64,000 nt of DNA. It comes from Mesorhizobium huakuii. Lineage in GTDB: Bacteria > Pseudomonadota > Alphaproteobacteria > Rhizobiales > Rhizobiaceae. Of this stretch, positions 9,609 through 19,404 are shown piece by piece. Every line of letters begins with the position of its first letter. Position 1 is the first letter of the stretch. The stretch is from assembly GCF_030160235.1 (NCBI RefSeq), contig NZ_BSNY01000010.1, forward strand, positions 62,001 through 126,000, read 5' to 3'. Below the pieces are notes generated by a model, which saw only the letters and a list, made by a program, of their open reading frames with translations, ran no database searches and was not told the DNA's origin. Made by a program: the position numbers and the translations under genes.

Positions 9609-10406
9609 ATGTTCTTCTATCTTTCCAAGATATTCTGGTTCTTCATCCAGCCGATCAACCTGGCGATCTTCCTGCTTCTGGCGGGGCTGTTTGCCGGGCG
9701 GATCGGCCGGCGACGGCTGGCCGTCACCGGCAGCGTTCTGGCGTTTCTGATCATTGCGCTATCGGCCTGGACGTCGCTTGGCGCGATGATGCTCAATCCC
9801 TTGGAGGAGCGCTTTCCGCGCCCGCCGCTGCCGCAAAAGGTCGACGGCATCGTCGTGCTCGGAGGCGGCTTCGAGGGTGCCATCAACCTGACGCGGGGCG
9901 GCTATGAATTGAGCAGCGGCGGCGATCGCATGGTCGAGACCGCGATCCTCGCCCGCCGCTTCCCGCAGGCCAAGGTGGTTGTATCAGGCGGAAACGGCTC
10001 GCTTTTCCTCGACGGTGAGGGCGACGCCGATACCGCACCCCGCCTGCTCGTCCCGCTCGGCGTGCCGGCTGACCGTCTTGTCCTCGAGGACAAGTCCCGC
10101 AACACCTATGAAAACGCCGTCTTCAGCCGCAAACTGGTCGAGCCGAAGCCGGGCGAGACCTGGCTGCTGGTGACCTCCGCCTTCCATATGCCGCGGGCCA
10201 AGGCGCTGTTCGACAAGGCAGGTTTTCCAACCGTCCCATGGCCGGTCGACTACCGCACTTCGGGCAAGGAGGGTGTCGGCTTGTTTCGCGACAATCCAAT
10301 TGATTCCGTGCAGAACACCACCATAGCGATCCGCGAATGGATCGGGCTGTTCGCCTATTGGCTTTCCGGCCGCATCGATCAGCCTTTTCCGGCACCGGGC
10401 GGCTGA
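9609..10406 (+). CDS. YdcF family protein (DUF218)
   Basis: This 265-residue protein has two N-terminal membrane helices (about residues 1-26 and 34-55) followed by a soluble DUF218 domain. Domain signatures are DGIVVLGGGF, the VVSGGNGS strand, LEDKSRNTYENAVFS and LLVTSAFHMPRAKALF. Family members such as ElyC/SanA-like proteins are linked to envelope and peptidoglycan-precursor metabolism, but no reaction is firmly assigned. The start has AGGGGTGAG just upstream. It lies downstream of gatA and converges on the DUF599 gene, with a 28-base overlap. Confidence 0.88.
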   Translation: MFFYLSKIFWFFIQPINLAIFLLLAGLFAGRIGRRRLAVTGSVLAFLIIALSAWTSLGAMMLNPLEERFPRPPLPQKVDGIVVLGGGFEGAINLTRGGYELSSGGDRMVETAILARRFPQAKVVVSGGNGSLFLDGEGDADTAPRLLVPLGVPADRLVLEDKSRNTYENAVFSRKLVEPKPGETWLLVTSAFHMPRAKALFDKAGFPTVPWPVDYRTSGKEGVGLFRDNPIDSVQNTTIAIREWIGLFAYWLSGRIDQPFPAPGG

Positions 10407-11098
10407 CCGATGACGGCACGTCGCGCCGCCGAGAAGAACTGGCGCCGCACCAGCACGGCCAGCAGCAGAAGCGTTGACAGCACGAACACCACCGGATCGA
10501 CGAACCAGCCGAGATAGCCGATCGAGAAGAACACGCCGCGCAGGCCCGAGTTGAAATGCTTGCCGGCCAGCATGTTCATCTGCGCCGCGCGCCACACCGC
10601 CGTTTCCGTGACCGGATTGCGCGAGGCTTCGCCATGCGGGATCGGCACCGCGCCGATCAGGATCGAGCAATAGTTGAACAGCCGGTAGGCCCAGCCGAAT
10701 TTGAAGAAGGAGAAGGCCAGGATCAGCACCAGCCCCAGCACCTTGATCTGAAAGGCCGGGCGCGACGGCGCGCCGCCGAGCGGCAGGTTGCTCAGCACTT
10801 CCAGCACCCGGTCGGATGCGCCGAGCAAGGCAAAACAGCCGCCGAGCGCGATCAGAGAACTCGAGGCGAAGAAAGCGGTTCCCTGCTGCAGGCCGCTCAT
10901 GATGGCGGTGTCGACGATGCGGATTTCGCGTTCGGCCATGGTGCGCATCCAGGCTTCGCGCTGCGCATTCATCGCCGTCGTCAGCGACATGCGGCTGACC
11001 AGCTTGCCGTCCGAAGCGAGCGTATGCAGCAACCACGCGATCAGGAAGAAGGCCAGCGCCCCGAGATCGGCCATCGAAAGATAGAAGGAATCGCCCAT
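10379..11098 (-). CDS. DUF599 family membrane protein
   Basis: This 239-residue protein fits the DUF599 family. Hydrophobic segments lie near residues 9-26, 78-95, 121-140 and 200-222, and the conserved WM(R)TMAEREIRIVDTAIM and NFDSGLRG-like (HFNSGLRGVFFSIGYLGWF) regions are present. Function is unknown. It is read leftward, divergent from sdaA across about 175 bases. Confidence 0.85.
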   Translation of the reverse strand: MGDSFYLSMADLGALAFFLIAWLLHTLASDGKLVSRMSLTTAMNAQREAWMRTMAEREIRIVDTAIMSGLQQGTAFFASSSLIALGGCFALLGASDRVLEVLSNLPLGGAPSRPAFQIKVLGLVLILAFSFFKFGWAYRLFNYCSILIGAVPIPHGEASRNPVTETAVWRAAQMNMLAGKHFNSGLRGVFFSIGYLGWFVDPVVFVLSTLLLLAVLVRRQFFSAARRAVIGQPPGAGKG

Positions 11099-11274
11099 GG
11101 GCTGAATTTACCACATCCAGCGTGGTGGCTTCGATGCCTGCTCCCGCGATCGGCAGCAATGTCGCTGCCGGAGCAAACAAGGTCGGCAGGTGCTGCGCCG
11201 TGACCGTCAAAAGAGCGGAAACATTCCGGGGAATTCCTATATGTAGAGTCCTCGACGTGACTCCAGGAGACAGC

Positions 11275-12678
11275 GTGTTCCTTTCGGTTTTCGACCTGTT
11301 CAAGATCGGCATCGGCCCTTCGAGCTCGCACACGATGGGGCCGATGACGGCCGCGCGGCGGTTTCTCGACGAGGTCGCCGGAGACGACTGGCCGCGCCCC
11401 ACCGGCGCCAAGGTCGCTCGCATCGGCGCCAGCCTGCATGGCTCGCTCGCCTATACCGGCATCGGTCATGGCAGCGACCGCGCCGTCATCCTCGGTCTTG
11501 CCGGCCAGACCCCGCAAACGGTCGATCCGGACCAGGCCGACGGCATCATCAGCCGCATCACCGCGGACAAGGTGATTTCACCGCCAGGTCACCCGTCCTA
11601 TGATTTCGATCCGGCCACGGATCTGGTGCTCGACCGTAAGACACCGCTTACCGGTCACGCCAACGGCATGGCGTTCTCTGCCTATGACGCCAGCGGACGC
11701 CTGCTGCTCAAGCGCATCTACTATTCGATCGGCGGCGGCTTCGTGGTGTCGGAAGAAGAGCTGCAGCGCATGAAGGCCAAAGGGTCGGTGACGACAGAAG
11801 GCAAGAAAGTGCCTTATCCCTTCAAGAACGCCGTCGAAATGCTGAAGATGGCGGGCAAGAGCGGGCTTTCCATCGCCGAGATGAAGCGCGTCAACGAGGA
11901 GACGCAGATGACGCGCGAGGAGCTCGACGCCGGTCTCGACGCCATCTGGGGTGCCATGAAGAGCTGCATCGACCGCGGCCTGTCGCAGGACGGCATCATG
12001 CCGGGCGGGTTGAAGGTGCGGCGCCGGGCCCGGCAGCTGCACGACAAGCTGCAGGAACAGTGGCAGCAGAACCGGCCAAATCCGCTGCTCGCCAATGACT
12101 GGCTGTCGATCTATGCCATGGCGGTCAACGAGGAGAACGCCGCCGGCGGCCGCGTCGTCACCGCGCCGACCAACGGCGCAGCCGGCACGCTGCCTGCGGT
12201 GCTGCGCTACTGGCTGCATTTCCATCCCGAGGCCGACCAGCCGAGCATCCGCGATTTCCTGCTGACGGCCGCCGCCGTCGGCGGCATCATCAAGACCAAT
12301 GCGTCGATCTCGGGCGCCGAGGTCGGCTGCCAGGGCGAGGTCGGGTCCGCCTCGGCGATGGCCGCGGCCGGCCTGTGCGCCGTCATGGGCGGCACGCCCG
12401 AGCAGGTCGAGAATGCCGCCGAAATCGCGCTCGAACACCATCTCGGCATGACCTGCGATCCGGTCGGCGGGCTGGTGCAAGTGCCGTGCATCGAGCGCAA
12501 TGCGCTGGGCGCGGTCAAGGCGGTGACGGCCGCGTCGCTGGCAATCAAGGGCGACGGCATCCATTTCGTGCCTCTCGACGCGGCGATCGAGACCATGCGC
12601 CAGACCGGTCTGGACATGAACGAGAAGTACAAGGAAACCAGCCTTGGCGGGCTCGCTGTCAATGTCGTGGAGTGCTGA
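11275..12678 (+). CDS. sdaA: L-serine ammonia-lyase (iron-sulfur dependent)
   Basis: This single-chain serine deaminase converts L-serine to pyruvate and ammonia. It carries the N-terminal beta domain motif [12 protein letters not shown] (residues 12-23 region) and the catalytic alpha domain with [14 protein letters not shown] and [16 protein letters not shown]; conserved cysteines there and in [18 protein letters not shown] bind the 4Fe-4S cluster. I chose GTG 11275 with CCAGGAGA upstream, giving 467 residues; the frame is open to 11122 but that part does not look like the family. Confidence 0.94.
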   Translation: MFLSVFDLFKIGIGPSSSHTMGPMTAARRFLDEVAGDDWPRPTGAKVARIGASLHGSLAYTGIGHGSDRAVILGLAGQTPQTVDPDQADGIISRITADKVISPPGHPSYDFDPATDLVLDRKTPLTGHANGMAFSAYDASGRLLLKRIYYSIGGGFVVSEEELQRMKAKGSVTTEGKKVPYPFKNAVEMLKMAGKSGLSIAEMKRVNEETQMTREELDAGLDAIWGAMKSCIDRGLSQDGIMPGGLKVRRRARQLHDKLQEQWQQNRPNPLLANDWLSIYAMAVNEENAAGGRVVTAPTNGAAGTLPAVLRYWLHFHPEADQPSIRDFLLTAAAVGGIIKTNASISGAEVGCQGEVGSASAMAAAGLCAVMGGTPEQVENAAEIALEHHLGMTCDPVGGLVQVPCIERNALGAVKAVTAASLAIKGDGIHFVPLDAAIETMRQTGLDMNEKYKETSLGGLAVNVVEC

Positions 12679-12748
12679 GCAACGCTTGGCACTGTGGAGA
12701 AGTCCGTCAGGCCGTTGACGTCCCGGCGCTCCGGACTAACCTTAGCGA

Positions 12749-13186
12749 ATGGCTCTCAATCTGTTAAAACTGTGCGTCGGCTGCGACAGCGTCGAGGATC
12801 TCGAGGAATGGATCGAGTTCCGTCTCGACGAACGCCGCCGCGCCGGCGAGCCGGCCGAGCACTGGCACACCACCCGCATGGTGCCGACGCGCGGCGCCGA
12901 GGTCACCGATGGCGGCTCGCTCTACTGGGTGATCAAAGGCAATGTGCAATGCCGCCAGCTGATCACCGAGATCCGGCCCTTCACCGATGACGAGGGCATC
13001 GGGCGCTGCCATCTTATGCTCGATCCGCATGTCGTGCGCACCGATTGGCAGCCGCGCCGGGCCTTCCAGGGCTGGCGCTATTTGAAACCGTCGGATGCGC
13101 CCGCCGATCTCGGCAAAGGCAAGGCGGGGCTGGTCGAGATGCCGCCGAAACTCAGGCGCGAGCTTGCCGATCTCGGTCTGCTGTAG
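12749..13186 (+). CDS. DUF1489 family protein
   Basis: This 145-residue soluble protein matches the DUF1489 family of alphaproteobacteria. Its start MALNLLKLCVGCDSVEDLEEW and internal HTTRMVPTR, GSLYWVIKG and RRAFQGWRYL segments are characteristic as I recall them. The function is not known. It stands alone between sdaA and the J-domain gene. Confidence 0.85.
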   Translation: MALNLLKLCVGCDSVEDLEEWIEFRLDERRRAGEPAEHWHTTRMVPTRGAEVTDGGSLYWVIKGNVQCRQLITEIRPFTDDEGIGRCHLMLDPHVVRTDWQPRRAFQGWRYLKPSDAPADLGKGKAGLVEMPPKLRRELADLGLL

Positions 13187-13462
13187 GCCATCGCGCGCAA
13201 GGGTCGCCTGGTTTGGCGCGGGCTTTTCTGGCCCCCCATCTTGCTTCGCACTGGACTTGCAAGCGGCGCGACAACGCCACATCTTGAAATTCATGCGCAG
13301 CGAAAAGCCGTCGAAACCGACAAGGGTCAAAGGTTCGGAGAGCCATCCCGCCTGGTGGTTCTCTTCCTGTCCAGGCGAAAGCCATCATTCCGGCGCAGAA
13401 AAGATATTGGATGACATCACGCGACTGTCCAGGCGGACCGGGTATTCGCGGGGCGGTGGGAA

Positions 13463-14164
13463 ATGTTAGGCGCAATTATCGGTCTGGTCGCATTGCTGCT
13501 GGTGCTCCTGGGCGTTGCCTCGGCCTTCCTCCGGGCCGATCCGGCGCGGCTGGCAACCGGCATGACAACACTGGGGCCGATCCTGCTGGCGCTGGTGGGC
13601 GCCGCCGTGCTTCTGGTCGGTCGAAGCGGAATCGGCGGCGTCATGCTGTTCGTGGCGATCGGCTGGTACGCCGCCACGTGCACGAACCGGCCCGATGTCA
13701 GACCGGCGCCGGGAAAACGCTCGACGGTGCGCACGGCGGCACTCGAAATGGAGCTCGATCACGATACGGGCGGCCTCGAAGGGCTGGTTCTGGCCGGCCG
13801 CCATGACGGCAAGATGCTTGGTGCAATGGGCCTTGCGGAGTTGCAGCATCTCTACCGCGAACTCTCCCCCGACGCAGAGAGCCGGCAGTTGCTAGAGACG
13901 TATCTTGACGGCAGATTTCCCGTCTGGCGCAAAAACACTGAGACGAACGGTGGCGAAGGGCTGGGTGTTGCGCCAGGTCCGGGCGCCATGACTAAGGAGG
14001 AGGCCTACAAGGTCCTTGGTCTTGAAGCGGGGGCCGCCGCGGCGGATGTCCGCAAGGCGCACCGCCGCCTGATGCAGCGCCTGCACCCCGATGTCGGCGG
14101 CACGTCTTTCCTGGCGGCGCGAATCAACGAAGCCAAGGACGTCTTGCTCTCCAATCACAACTAG
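13463..14164 (+). CDS. Membrane-anchored J-domain protein (DnaJ-like)
   Basis: This 233-residue protein has an N-terminal helix (residues 3-23) and a second hydrophobic region (residues 37-70), which should anchor it in the inner membrane. The C-terminal 58 residues form a J domain starting at MTKEEAYKVLGLEAGA, with the HPD motif at residues 208-210 that stimulates DnaK ATPase. The layout resembles mitochondrial Tim14/Pam18-type proteins. A partner or client cannot be told from the sequence. The start is supported by GGTGGGAA upstream. Confidence 0.88.
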   Translation: MLGAIIGLVALLLVLLGVASAFLRADPARLATGMTTLGPILLALVGAAVLLVGRSGIGGVMLFVAIGWYAATCTNRPDVRPAPGKRSTVRTAALEMELDHDTGGLEGLVLAGRHDGKMLGAMGLAELQHLYRELSPDAESRQLLETYLDGRFPVWRKNTETNGGEGLGVAPGPGAMTKEEAYKVLGLEAGAAAADVRKAHRRLMQRLHPDVGGTSFLAARINEAKDVLLSNHN

Positions 14165-14209
14165 TCTCCTTCGACGCAGAAAATTTCCGGGAGATATTTC
14201 CACGCCGCC

Positions 14210-15646
14210 CTACTGCTGGACGGCGTAGCACTCGATTTTCTTCTTCTTCAAAGCGGTGCAGGCCTTCCAGGCGGCGTCCTTCGAACCAAAGCCGCCGAAA
14301 CGGGCGCGGTAATAGGTGACGCCGTCCTTGTCGAAGGCGACGGTGAAGCCGGAAGCATCCGCCAGCACCTTCGGCGCCTGCTTGCTGGTCTTGTCGAGGA
14401 CGGCCTGGGCTTCCGACTGCTTCTGCGAGGAGGCGACCTGGATGGCCCAGCCCGACGGCACCGAAGCGGTGTTGACCGGATCGACGGTTGGCGTCGGCGC
14501 GGCAGCCGGCGCCGGCTCGGCATAGGCGGCCACGACCTGTGCAGTGGCGACCTTGGGGGCGGAGACGATGACCGTCTTCACCTTCTTTGCCGGGGCAACC
14601 AGCGTGGGTGCTTCGGCCTCGGCACTCTCTTCGTCGTCACCCTGCGCAGCCGTCGCGTCGTCGGCAACGGAATCATCGGCGCTGGCCACCGTGACCGGCT
14701 TGTCGTCCGGGGTCGGCGCGTCGTGCTTGGGCAGGAGAACCTTGGCAAGGGCCTTGACCGGGTTGGTGCTGTCGGCCTTGGCGACCAGGTCGCCGCCGCC
14801 GCGGGTCGAGGCCCTCGGCATATAGGTGTTGATCAGGGACGCCATCTGGTTGTCGCGGCTGCCGCCCGACGTGCCGCCCATGACAACGGCGACGAGGCGG
14901 CGGTTGCCGTCGGACACGGACGAGACAAGGTTGAAGCCGGAGGCGCGGGTGTAGCCGGTCTTGATGCCGTCGACGCCCTTGATGCGTCCGAGAAGACGGT
15001 TGTGGCCATTGATGCGCTGGCGCCCATAGAGAAACGAGCGCTGCGAGAAGTAGCCGTAGTACTGGGGAAAATGCTCCCTGAGCGCGATGCCGAGCGTGGC
15101 CATGTCGCGCGCGGTGGTGAACTGACCGGGGTCGGGCAGGCCGTTGGCGTTGCGGAAGACAGTGCCGTTCATGCCAAGCGCTCGCGCCTTGGCGGTCATC
15201 ATGCGGGCAAAGGTGGGTTCATCGCCGCCCAGCATTTCACCCAGCGCCGTGGCCGAGTCGTTCGCCGACTTGGTGACGATCGACAAGATCGCGGTTTCGA
15301 CCGAGACCGAACCGCCCGGCTTCACGCCGAGTTTCGTCGGCGCCTCGGCGGATGCCTTGGCGGAAAACACGACGGGCGTGTTCCGGCTGATCTTGCCCTT
15401 CGCCATCGCTTCGAAGGTCAGATAGAGCGTCATCATCTTGGTCAGCGACGCCGGATAGCGCCTGCCATTGGCATCCGCGGAATACAGCACCTTGCCCGTC
15501 TTGGCGTCCACGACGATGGCCGCCTGCCGCGCTGCCAGCGAGGAGGCGACGTCGGCGCAAACGAACGTCATCGCCAGGGCGAGGACCATCATCGCTTTGA
15601 GGGGGGAGGTGGATTTGGAAACGATGCCCAACAACGCCTTACGCAC
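14210..15646 (-). CDS. D-alanyl-D-alanine carboxypeptidase with C-terminal SPOR domain
   Basis: This is a penicillin-binding, DacA-type serine peptidase that trims the terminal D-Ala of peptidoglycan stem peptides in the periplasm. With GTG 15646 (AAGGGA upstream) it has 478 residues; the frame is open to 15712. The signal anchor is about residues 17-38. Active-site motifs are SLTK (67-70), SAN (127-129) and KTG (229-231). An Ala/Glu/Val-rich linker (about 310-395) leads to a SPOR domain (about 400-478, WAIQVASSQKQSEAQ), which binds denuded glycan and should send it to the division site. Confidence 0.94.
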   Translation of the reverse strand: MRKALLGIVSKSTSPLKAMMVLALAMTFVCADVASSLAARQAAIVVDAKTGKVLYSADANGRRYPASLTKMMTLYLTFEAMAKGKISRNTPVVFSAKASAEAPTKLGVKPGGSVSVETAILSIVTKSANDSATALGEMLGGDEPTFARMMTAKARALGMNGTVFRNANGLPDPGQFTTARDMATLGIALREHFPQYYGYFSQRSFLYGRQRINGHNRLLGRIKGVDGIKTGYTRASGFNLVSSVSDGNRRLVAVVMGGTSGGSRDNQMASLINTYMPRASTRGGGDLVAKADSTNPVKALAKVLLPKHDAPTPDDKPVTVASADDSVADDATAAQGDDEESAEAEAPTLVAPAKKVKTVIVSAPKVATAQVVAAYAEPAPAAAPTPTVDPVNTASVPSGWAIQVASSQKQSEAQAVLDKTSKQAPKVLADASGFTVAFDKDGVTYYRARFGGFGSKDAAWKACTALKKKKIECYAVQQ

Positions 15647-15842
15647 TGATATTTCCCTTGAATTCTTCGTTGCGTTGGAGGCGGCAAAGGGTCCTGCCTC
15701 ACTTTCAGCCAAGCTAACGGGGCAGCGTTACCAATCCGTTTATGGTAACCGCCGCGTTCACCATTTTCTTCGGGCTTGAAACGCACTTTATTTGATTTTT
15801 AGCCATTGCCGGCGCAGGCGGCCCCCGCGCGCCGGCGAAATA

Positions 15843-15870
15843 TTGACTTTTGTGCGGCGCACAATATATT
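15843..15870 (+). promoter_or_regulatory. Promoter of the phasin gene
   Basis: TTGACT (15843-15848) and TATATT (15865-15870) are separated by 16 bases and lie about 60 bases before the phasin ATG. The spacer carries the palindrome described in the next entry. The region is AT-richer than its surroundings. Confidence 0.6.
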
Positions 15871-15884
15871 GAGGTGCATTGCAC
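15850..15884. promoter_or_regulatory. Paired TGC-N3-GCA palindromes, candidate PhaR operator
   Basis: The first palindrome is TTGTGCGGCGCACAA (15850-15864, 7-bp arms around one G), exactly between -35 and -10. The second is GTGCATTGCAC (15874-15884), just after the -10. Both contain TGC-N3-GCA with centres at 15857 and 15879, 22 bases or about two helical turns apart. TGC-rich inverted repeats of this kind are reported for PhaR, the repressor of phasin and PHB genes. The regulator itself is inferred, not in the window. Confidence 0.6.
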
Positions 15885-15931
15885 AAGGGCGCCCCGAAGA
15901 AGGACGCCTCAACCGTCAAGGGAATCGTGAA

Positions 15932-16261
15932 ATGACCCAGACCTATGAGGACTTCAGCAAATACGGCAAGGAATTCGCCGACACCGGTTTGAAGAGCTTC
16001 GCTTCGCTCTCCAAGGGCGCCCAGGCGATCGCCACCGAGGCCGGTGAGTATACCAAGAAGAGCTTTGAGGCCGGCAGCGCCGCTTTCGAGAAGCTGTTTT
16101 CGGCCAAGTCGCTGGACAAGGCGATCGAAATCCAGTCCGACTACGCCAAGCAGTCCTATGAGGCGTTCGTCGCCGAGGCCACCAAGATCGGCGACCTCTA
16201 TGCCGAACTCGCCAAGGAAGCCTACAAGCCGTTCGAATCGATCGTTGCCAAGGCGAAGTAG
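15932..16261 (+). CDS. Phasin family protein
   Basis: This 109-residue protein is almost wholly helical and rich in Ala, Lys and Glu. It has the phasin signature region (FEKLFSAKSLDKAIEIQSDYAKQSYEAFVAEATKIG shortened here to its core LDKAIEIQSDYAKQSYEAF, residues about 66-84). Phasins coat polyhydroxybutyrate granules and set their number and size. I chose ATG 15932, preceded by CAAGGGA; the frame is open to 15806 but that part overlaps the promoter. It is monocistronic, with its own promoter and a strong terminator. Confidence 0.92.
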   Translation: MTQTYEDFSKYGKEFADTGLKSFASLSKGAQAIATEAGEYTKKSFEAGSAAFEKLFSAKSLDKAIEIQSDYAKQSYEAFVAEATKIGDLYAELAKEAYKPFESIVAKAK

Positions 16262-16307
16262 TTTAGCCCGACAGTTTCAGATCCGGCCCTTTGGGCCCGG
16301 GACAAAG

Positions 16308-16337
16308 CCCGGTCGCGGAAACGCGGCCGGGTTTTTT
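16308..16337 (+). terminator. Rho-independent terminator of the phasin gene
   Basis: A 10-bp stem (CCCGGTCGCG with CGCGGCCGGG, one G-U pair) closes a GAAA tetraloop and is followed by six T residues, about 47 bases after the phasin stop. Confidence 0.9.
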
Positions 16338-16499
16338 CATGCTAAATTCCGCTTCGCGGCGGCGTAGCGCTTCATGATTGCGAAAATCCGCCAAGTTTGG
16401 TCACCTAGCCATATTGTCAGCTAACCAGAAGGGCTTAAAATCGTCCATCGAACACCTACATGTCGAACTCGCATGGGGATTCGAAAGAGGCAGGATTAC

Positions 16500-16868
16500 G
16501 TGACGATCGGTTTGACTGCCATGAGACAAGTGGCGCGGATGCAAAACGGCGGCGGCGACGGCAATGAGGCCGGCCGCGGGACGGCCGTCATCACGCGCAC
16601 CAAAACCAAGACCAAGAAGCCCAGCCTTTACCGGGTCCTCATCCTCAACGACGACTACACTCCCATGGAGTTCGTGGTTCACGTGCTGGAGCGTTTTTTC
16701 CAGAAGGACCGCGAAGCCGCCACACGCATCATGCTTCATGTTCACAATCATGGAGTGGGCGAGTGCGGGGTCTATACATTCGAGGTGGCCGAGACCAAAG
16801 TGTCTCAGGTCATGGATTTCGCCCGACAGAATCAGCATCCGCTGCAATGCGTGATGGAGAAGAAGTGA
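16500..16868 (+). CDS. clpS: ATP-dependent Clp protease adaptor ClpS
   Basis: ClpS delivers N-degron substrates (N-terminal Leu, Phe, Tyr, Trp) to ClpAP. The core starts at [17 protein letters not shown], which holds the conserved NDDYTPM substrate-pocket loop, and ends with [12 protein letters not shown]. The start is uncertain: GTG 16500 has AGAGGCAGG upstream, ATG 16521 is another option, and the frame is open to ATG 16473. It is immediately upstream of clpA, six bases apart, and the clpS stop is part of the clpA ribosome-binding site (GTGAGG). Confidence 0.95.
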
Positions 16869-16874
16869 GGTAAC

Positions 16875-19343
16875 ATGCCGGCTTTCTCCCAAGGCCTGGA
16901 AAAGGCGCTTCACCAGGCGCTGACGCTCGCCAATGAGCGGCACCACGAATACGCAACCCTTGAACATCTGCTGCTCGCGTTGATCGACGACACCGAGGCG
17001 GCCGCCGTGATGCGCGCCTGCAACGTCGATCTCGACGAGTTGAAGCACACTGTTCTGACCTATATCGACACCGAGCTCGACAATCTGGTCACTGGCTACG
17101 ACGAGGATTCCAAGCCGACCGCCGGCTTCCAGCGCGTCATCCAGCGCGCGGTGATCCACGTCCAGTCGTCGGGCCGCGAGGAAGTGTCGGGCGCCAACGT
17201 GCTCGTCGCTATCTTCGCCGAGCGCGAAAGCCACGCCGCCTATTTCCTGCAGGAACAGCAGATGACCCGCTACGACGCGGTCAACTACATCTCGCACGGC
17301 ATCGCCAAGCGTCCGGGCGCTTCGGAGACGCGCTCGCCGCGCGGCGCCGATGACGAACAGGGCGGCCAGAACGGCGCCGAGCCGCAGGAGGAAGGTGGCA
17401 AGAAGAAGCAGCAGCAGGACGCGCTGACCGCTTATTGCGTCAACCTCAACAACAAGGCCAAGGCCGGCAAGATCGACCCGCTGATCGGCCGTGAGTCGGA
17501 AATCAACCGCACCATCCAGGTGCTGTGCCGCCGCTCCAAGAACAATCCGCTCTATGTCGGCGACCCCGGCGTCGGCAAGACGGCGATCGCCGAGGGCCTG
17601 GCCAAGCGCATCGTCGAGGGCGACGTTCCCGAAGTGCTGCACAACGCCACCATCTTCGCGCTCGACATGGGCACGCTGCTGGCCGGTACGCGCTACCGCG
17701 GCGATTTCGAGGAACGGCTGAAGCAGGTGGTCAAGGAGCTCGAGGACTATCCGGGCGCCGTGCTGTTCATCGACGAGATCCACACCGTGATCGGTGCGGG
17801 CGCCACGTCGGGCGGCGCCATGGACGCGTCGAACCTGTTGAAGCCGGCTCTGTCGTCGGGGGCGATCCGCTGCATCGGCTCGACCACCTACAAGGAGTTC
17901 CGCCAGTTCTTCGAGAAGGACCGCGCTCTGGTGCGGCGCTTCCAGAAGATCGATGTCAACGAACCGACCATCGAGGACGCCATCGAGATCATGAAGGGCC
18001 TGAAGCCCTATTTCGAGGAGTTCCACAAGGTCCGCTACACCTCGGAAGCCATCAAGGCCTCGGTCGAGCTGTCGGCGCGCTACATCAACGACCGCAAGCT
18101 GCCGGACAAGGCGATCGATGTGATCGACGAGACCGGCGCTTCGCAGATGCTGGTGCCGGAAGCCAAGCGCAAGAAGACCATCGGCATCAAGGAGATCGAA
18201 GCAACGATCGCCACCATGGCGCGCATCCCGCCGAAGACGGTTTCGGCCGATGACGAGAAGGTGCTGCAGGGCCTCGATATCGAGCTGAAGCGTGTCGTCT
18301 ATGGCCAGGACACCGCGATTACCGCGCTGACCTCGGCGATCAAGCTGGCCCGTGCCGGCCTGCGCGAACCGGAAAAGCCGATCGGCTCGTATCTGTTCTC
18401 GGGTCCGACCGGCGTCGGCAAGACGGAAGTGGCCAAGCAACTCGCCGCCTCGCTCGGCGTCGAGCTGATCCGCTTCGACATGTCGGAATACATGGAACGC
18501 CACACCGTTTCGCGGCTGATCGGCGCGCCTCCCGGCTATGTCGGTTTCGACCAGGGCGGCCTGCTCACCGACGGCGTCGACCAGCATCCGCACTGCGTGC
18601 TGCTGCTCGACGAGGTCGAGAAAGCGCATCCGGACCTGTTCAACATCCTGTTGCAGGTGATGGATCACGGCAAGCTGACCGATCATAACGGCAAGCAGAT
18701 CGACTTCCGCAATGTCATCCTGATCATGACCACCAATGCGGGCGCATCCGATGCGCAGCGCGCGGCGATCGGTTTCGGGTCGACCAAGCGCGAAGGCGAT
18801 GATGTCGAGGCGATCAACCGGCTGTTCACGCCGGAATTCCGCAACCGTCTCGACGCGATCATCCCGTTCGGTTCGCTGCCGGTGCCGGTCATCCATCAGG
18901 TGGTGCAGAAGTTCGTCATGCAGCTCGAGGCGCAGCTTTCCGAGCGTGGCGTCACCTTCGACCTGTCGCCGGACGCGATCGCGTGGCTCGCCGACAAGGG
19001 CTATGACGAGCGCATGGGCGCGCGGCCGCTTGGCCGTGTGATCCAGGAGCACATCAAGAAGCCGCTGGCTGACGAGGTGCTGTTCGGCAAGCTCAAGAAG
19101 GGCGGCACGGTGCGCGTCACCGTCGAGAAGAAGGAAACCGGCGAGACCGGGCTGAAGCTTGAATCGCTGGCCGACGAGGCGCCGGTGAAGCCGAAGAAGG
19201 AAGAGCCGGAAGACGCGCCGAAGCCGCCCAAGGCCGTGGCCAAGAAGCCGGCCGCCAAGAAGGTCGTGGCGCAGAAGCCTGAGCCCAAGGGCAAGGACGG
19301 CGGCAAGCGCAGCCTGGTCCCGCAACTGCCCCGCAAGGGCTGA
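16875..19343 (+). CDS. clpA: ATP-dependent Clp protease ATP-binding subunit ClpA
   Basis: ClpA is the AAA+ unfoldase that feeds ClpP. Its 822 residues comprise an N-terminal Clp-N domain (1-145), a charged Gln/Gly-rich linker (about 150-180), AAA-1 with Walker A GDPGVGKT (near 230) and Walker B VLFIDEIH, and AAA-2 with Walker A GPTGVGKT (near 515) and [11 protein letters not shown]. It is some 60 residues longer than E. coli ClpA because of a Lys/Pro/Ala-rich tail from about residue 775. It is coupled to clpS; clpP is not in the window. Confidence 0.97.
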   Translation: MPAFSQGLEKALHQALTLANERHHEYATLEHLLLALIDDTEAAAVMRACNVDLDELKHTVLTYIDTELDNLVTGYDEDSKPTAGFQRVIQRAVIHVQSSGREEVSGANVLVAIFAERESHAAYFLQEQQMTRYDAVNYISHGIAKRPGASETRSPRGADDEQGGQNGAEPQEEGGKKKQQQDALTAYCVNLNNKAKAGKIDPLIGRESEINRTIQVLCRRSKNNPLYVGDPGVGKTAIAEGLAKRIVEGDVPEVLHNATIFALDMGTLLAGTRYRGDFEERLKQVVKELEDYPGAVLFIDEIHTVIGAGATSGGAMDASNLLKPALSSGAIRCIGSTTYKEFRQFFEKDRALVRRFQKIDVNEPTIEDAIEIMKGLKPYFEEFHKVRYTSEAIKASVELSARYINDRKLPDKAIDVIDETGASQMLVPEAKRKKTIGIKEIEATIATMARIPPKTVSADDEKVLQGLDIELKRVVYGQDTAITALTSAIKLARAGLREPEKPIGSYLFSGPTGVGKTEVAKQLAASLGVELIRFDMSEYMERHTVSRLIGAPPGYVGFDQGGLLTDGVDQHPHCVLLLDEVEKAHPDLFNILLQVMDHGKLTDHNGKQIDFRNVILIMTTNAGASDAQRAAIGFGSTKREGDDVEAINRLFTPEFRNRLDAIIPFGSLPVPVIHQVVQKFVMQLEAQLSERGVTFDLSPDAIAWLADKGYDERMGARPLGRVIQEHIKKPLADEVLFGKLKKGGTVRVTVEKKETGETGLKLESLADEAPVKPKKEEPEDAPKPPKAVAKKPAAKKVVAQKPEPKGKDGGKRSLVPQLPRKG

Positions 19344-19357
19344 TCGGCACGCACTCG

Positions 19358-19383
19358 AAAAAGCCCCGGAAACGGGGCTTTTT
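19358..19383 (+). terminator. Rho-independent terminator of clpS-clpA
   Basis: AAAAAGCCCCG, loop GAAA, CGGGGCTTTTT forms a perfect 11-bp stem beginning 15 bases after the clpA stop. The A-tract and T-tract make it usable in both directions. Confidence 0.93.
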
Positions 19384-19404
19384 CATTTGGACAATAGAGT
19401 GACC

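Noticed and set aside
13293-13469. Possible 58-residue ORF before the J-domain gene
   Set aside because: No ribosome-binding site, no family resemblance, and it overlaps the start of the J-domain gene. The 276-base gap otherwise shows no gene.
16401-19325. 974-codon open frame on the minus strand
   Set aside because: It is antisense to clpS and clpA and shows composition of a codon-shadow frame (His/Leu/Arg-rich), with no recognisable domain.
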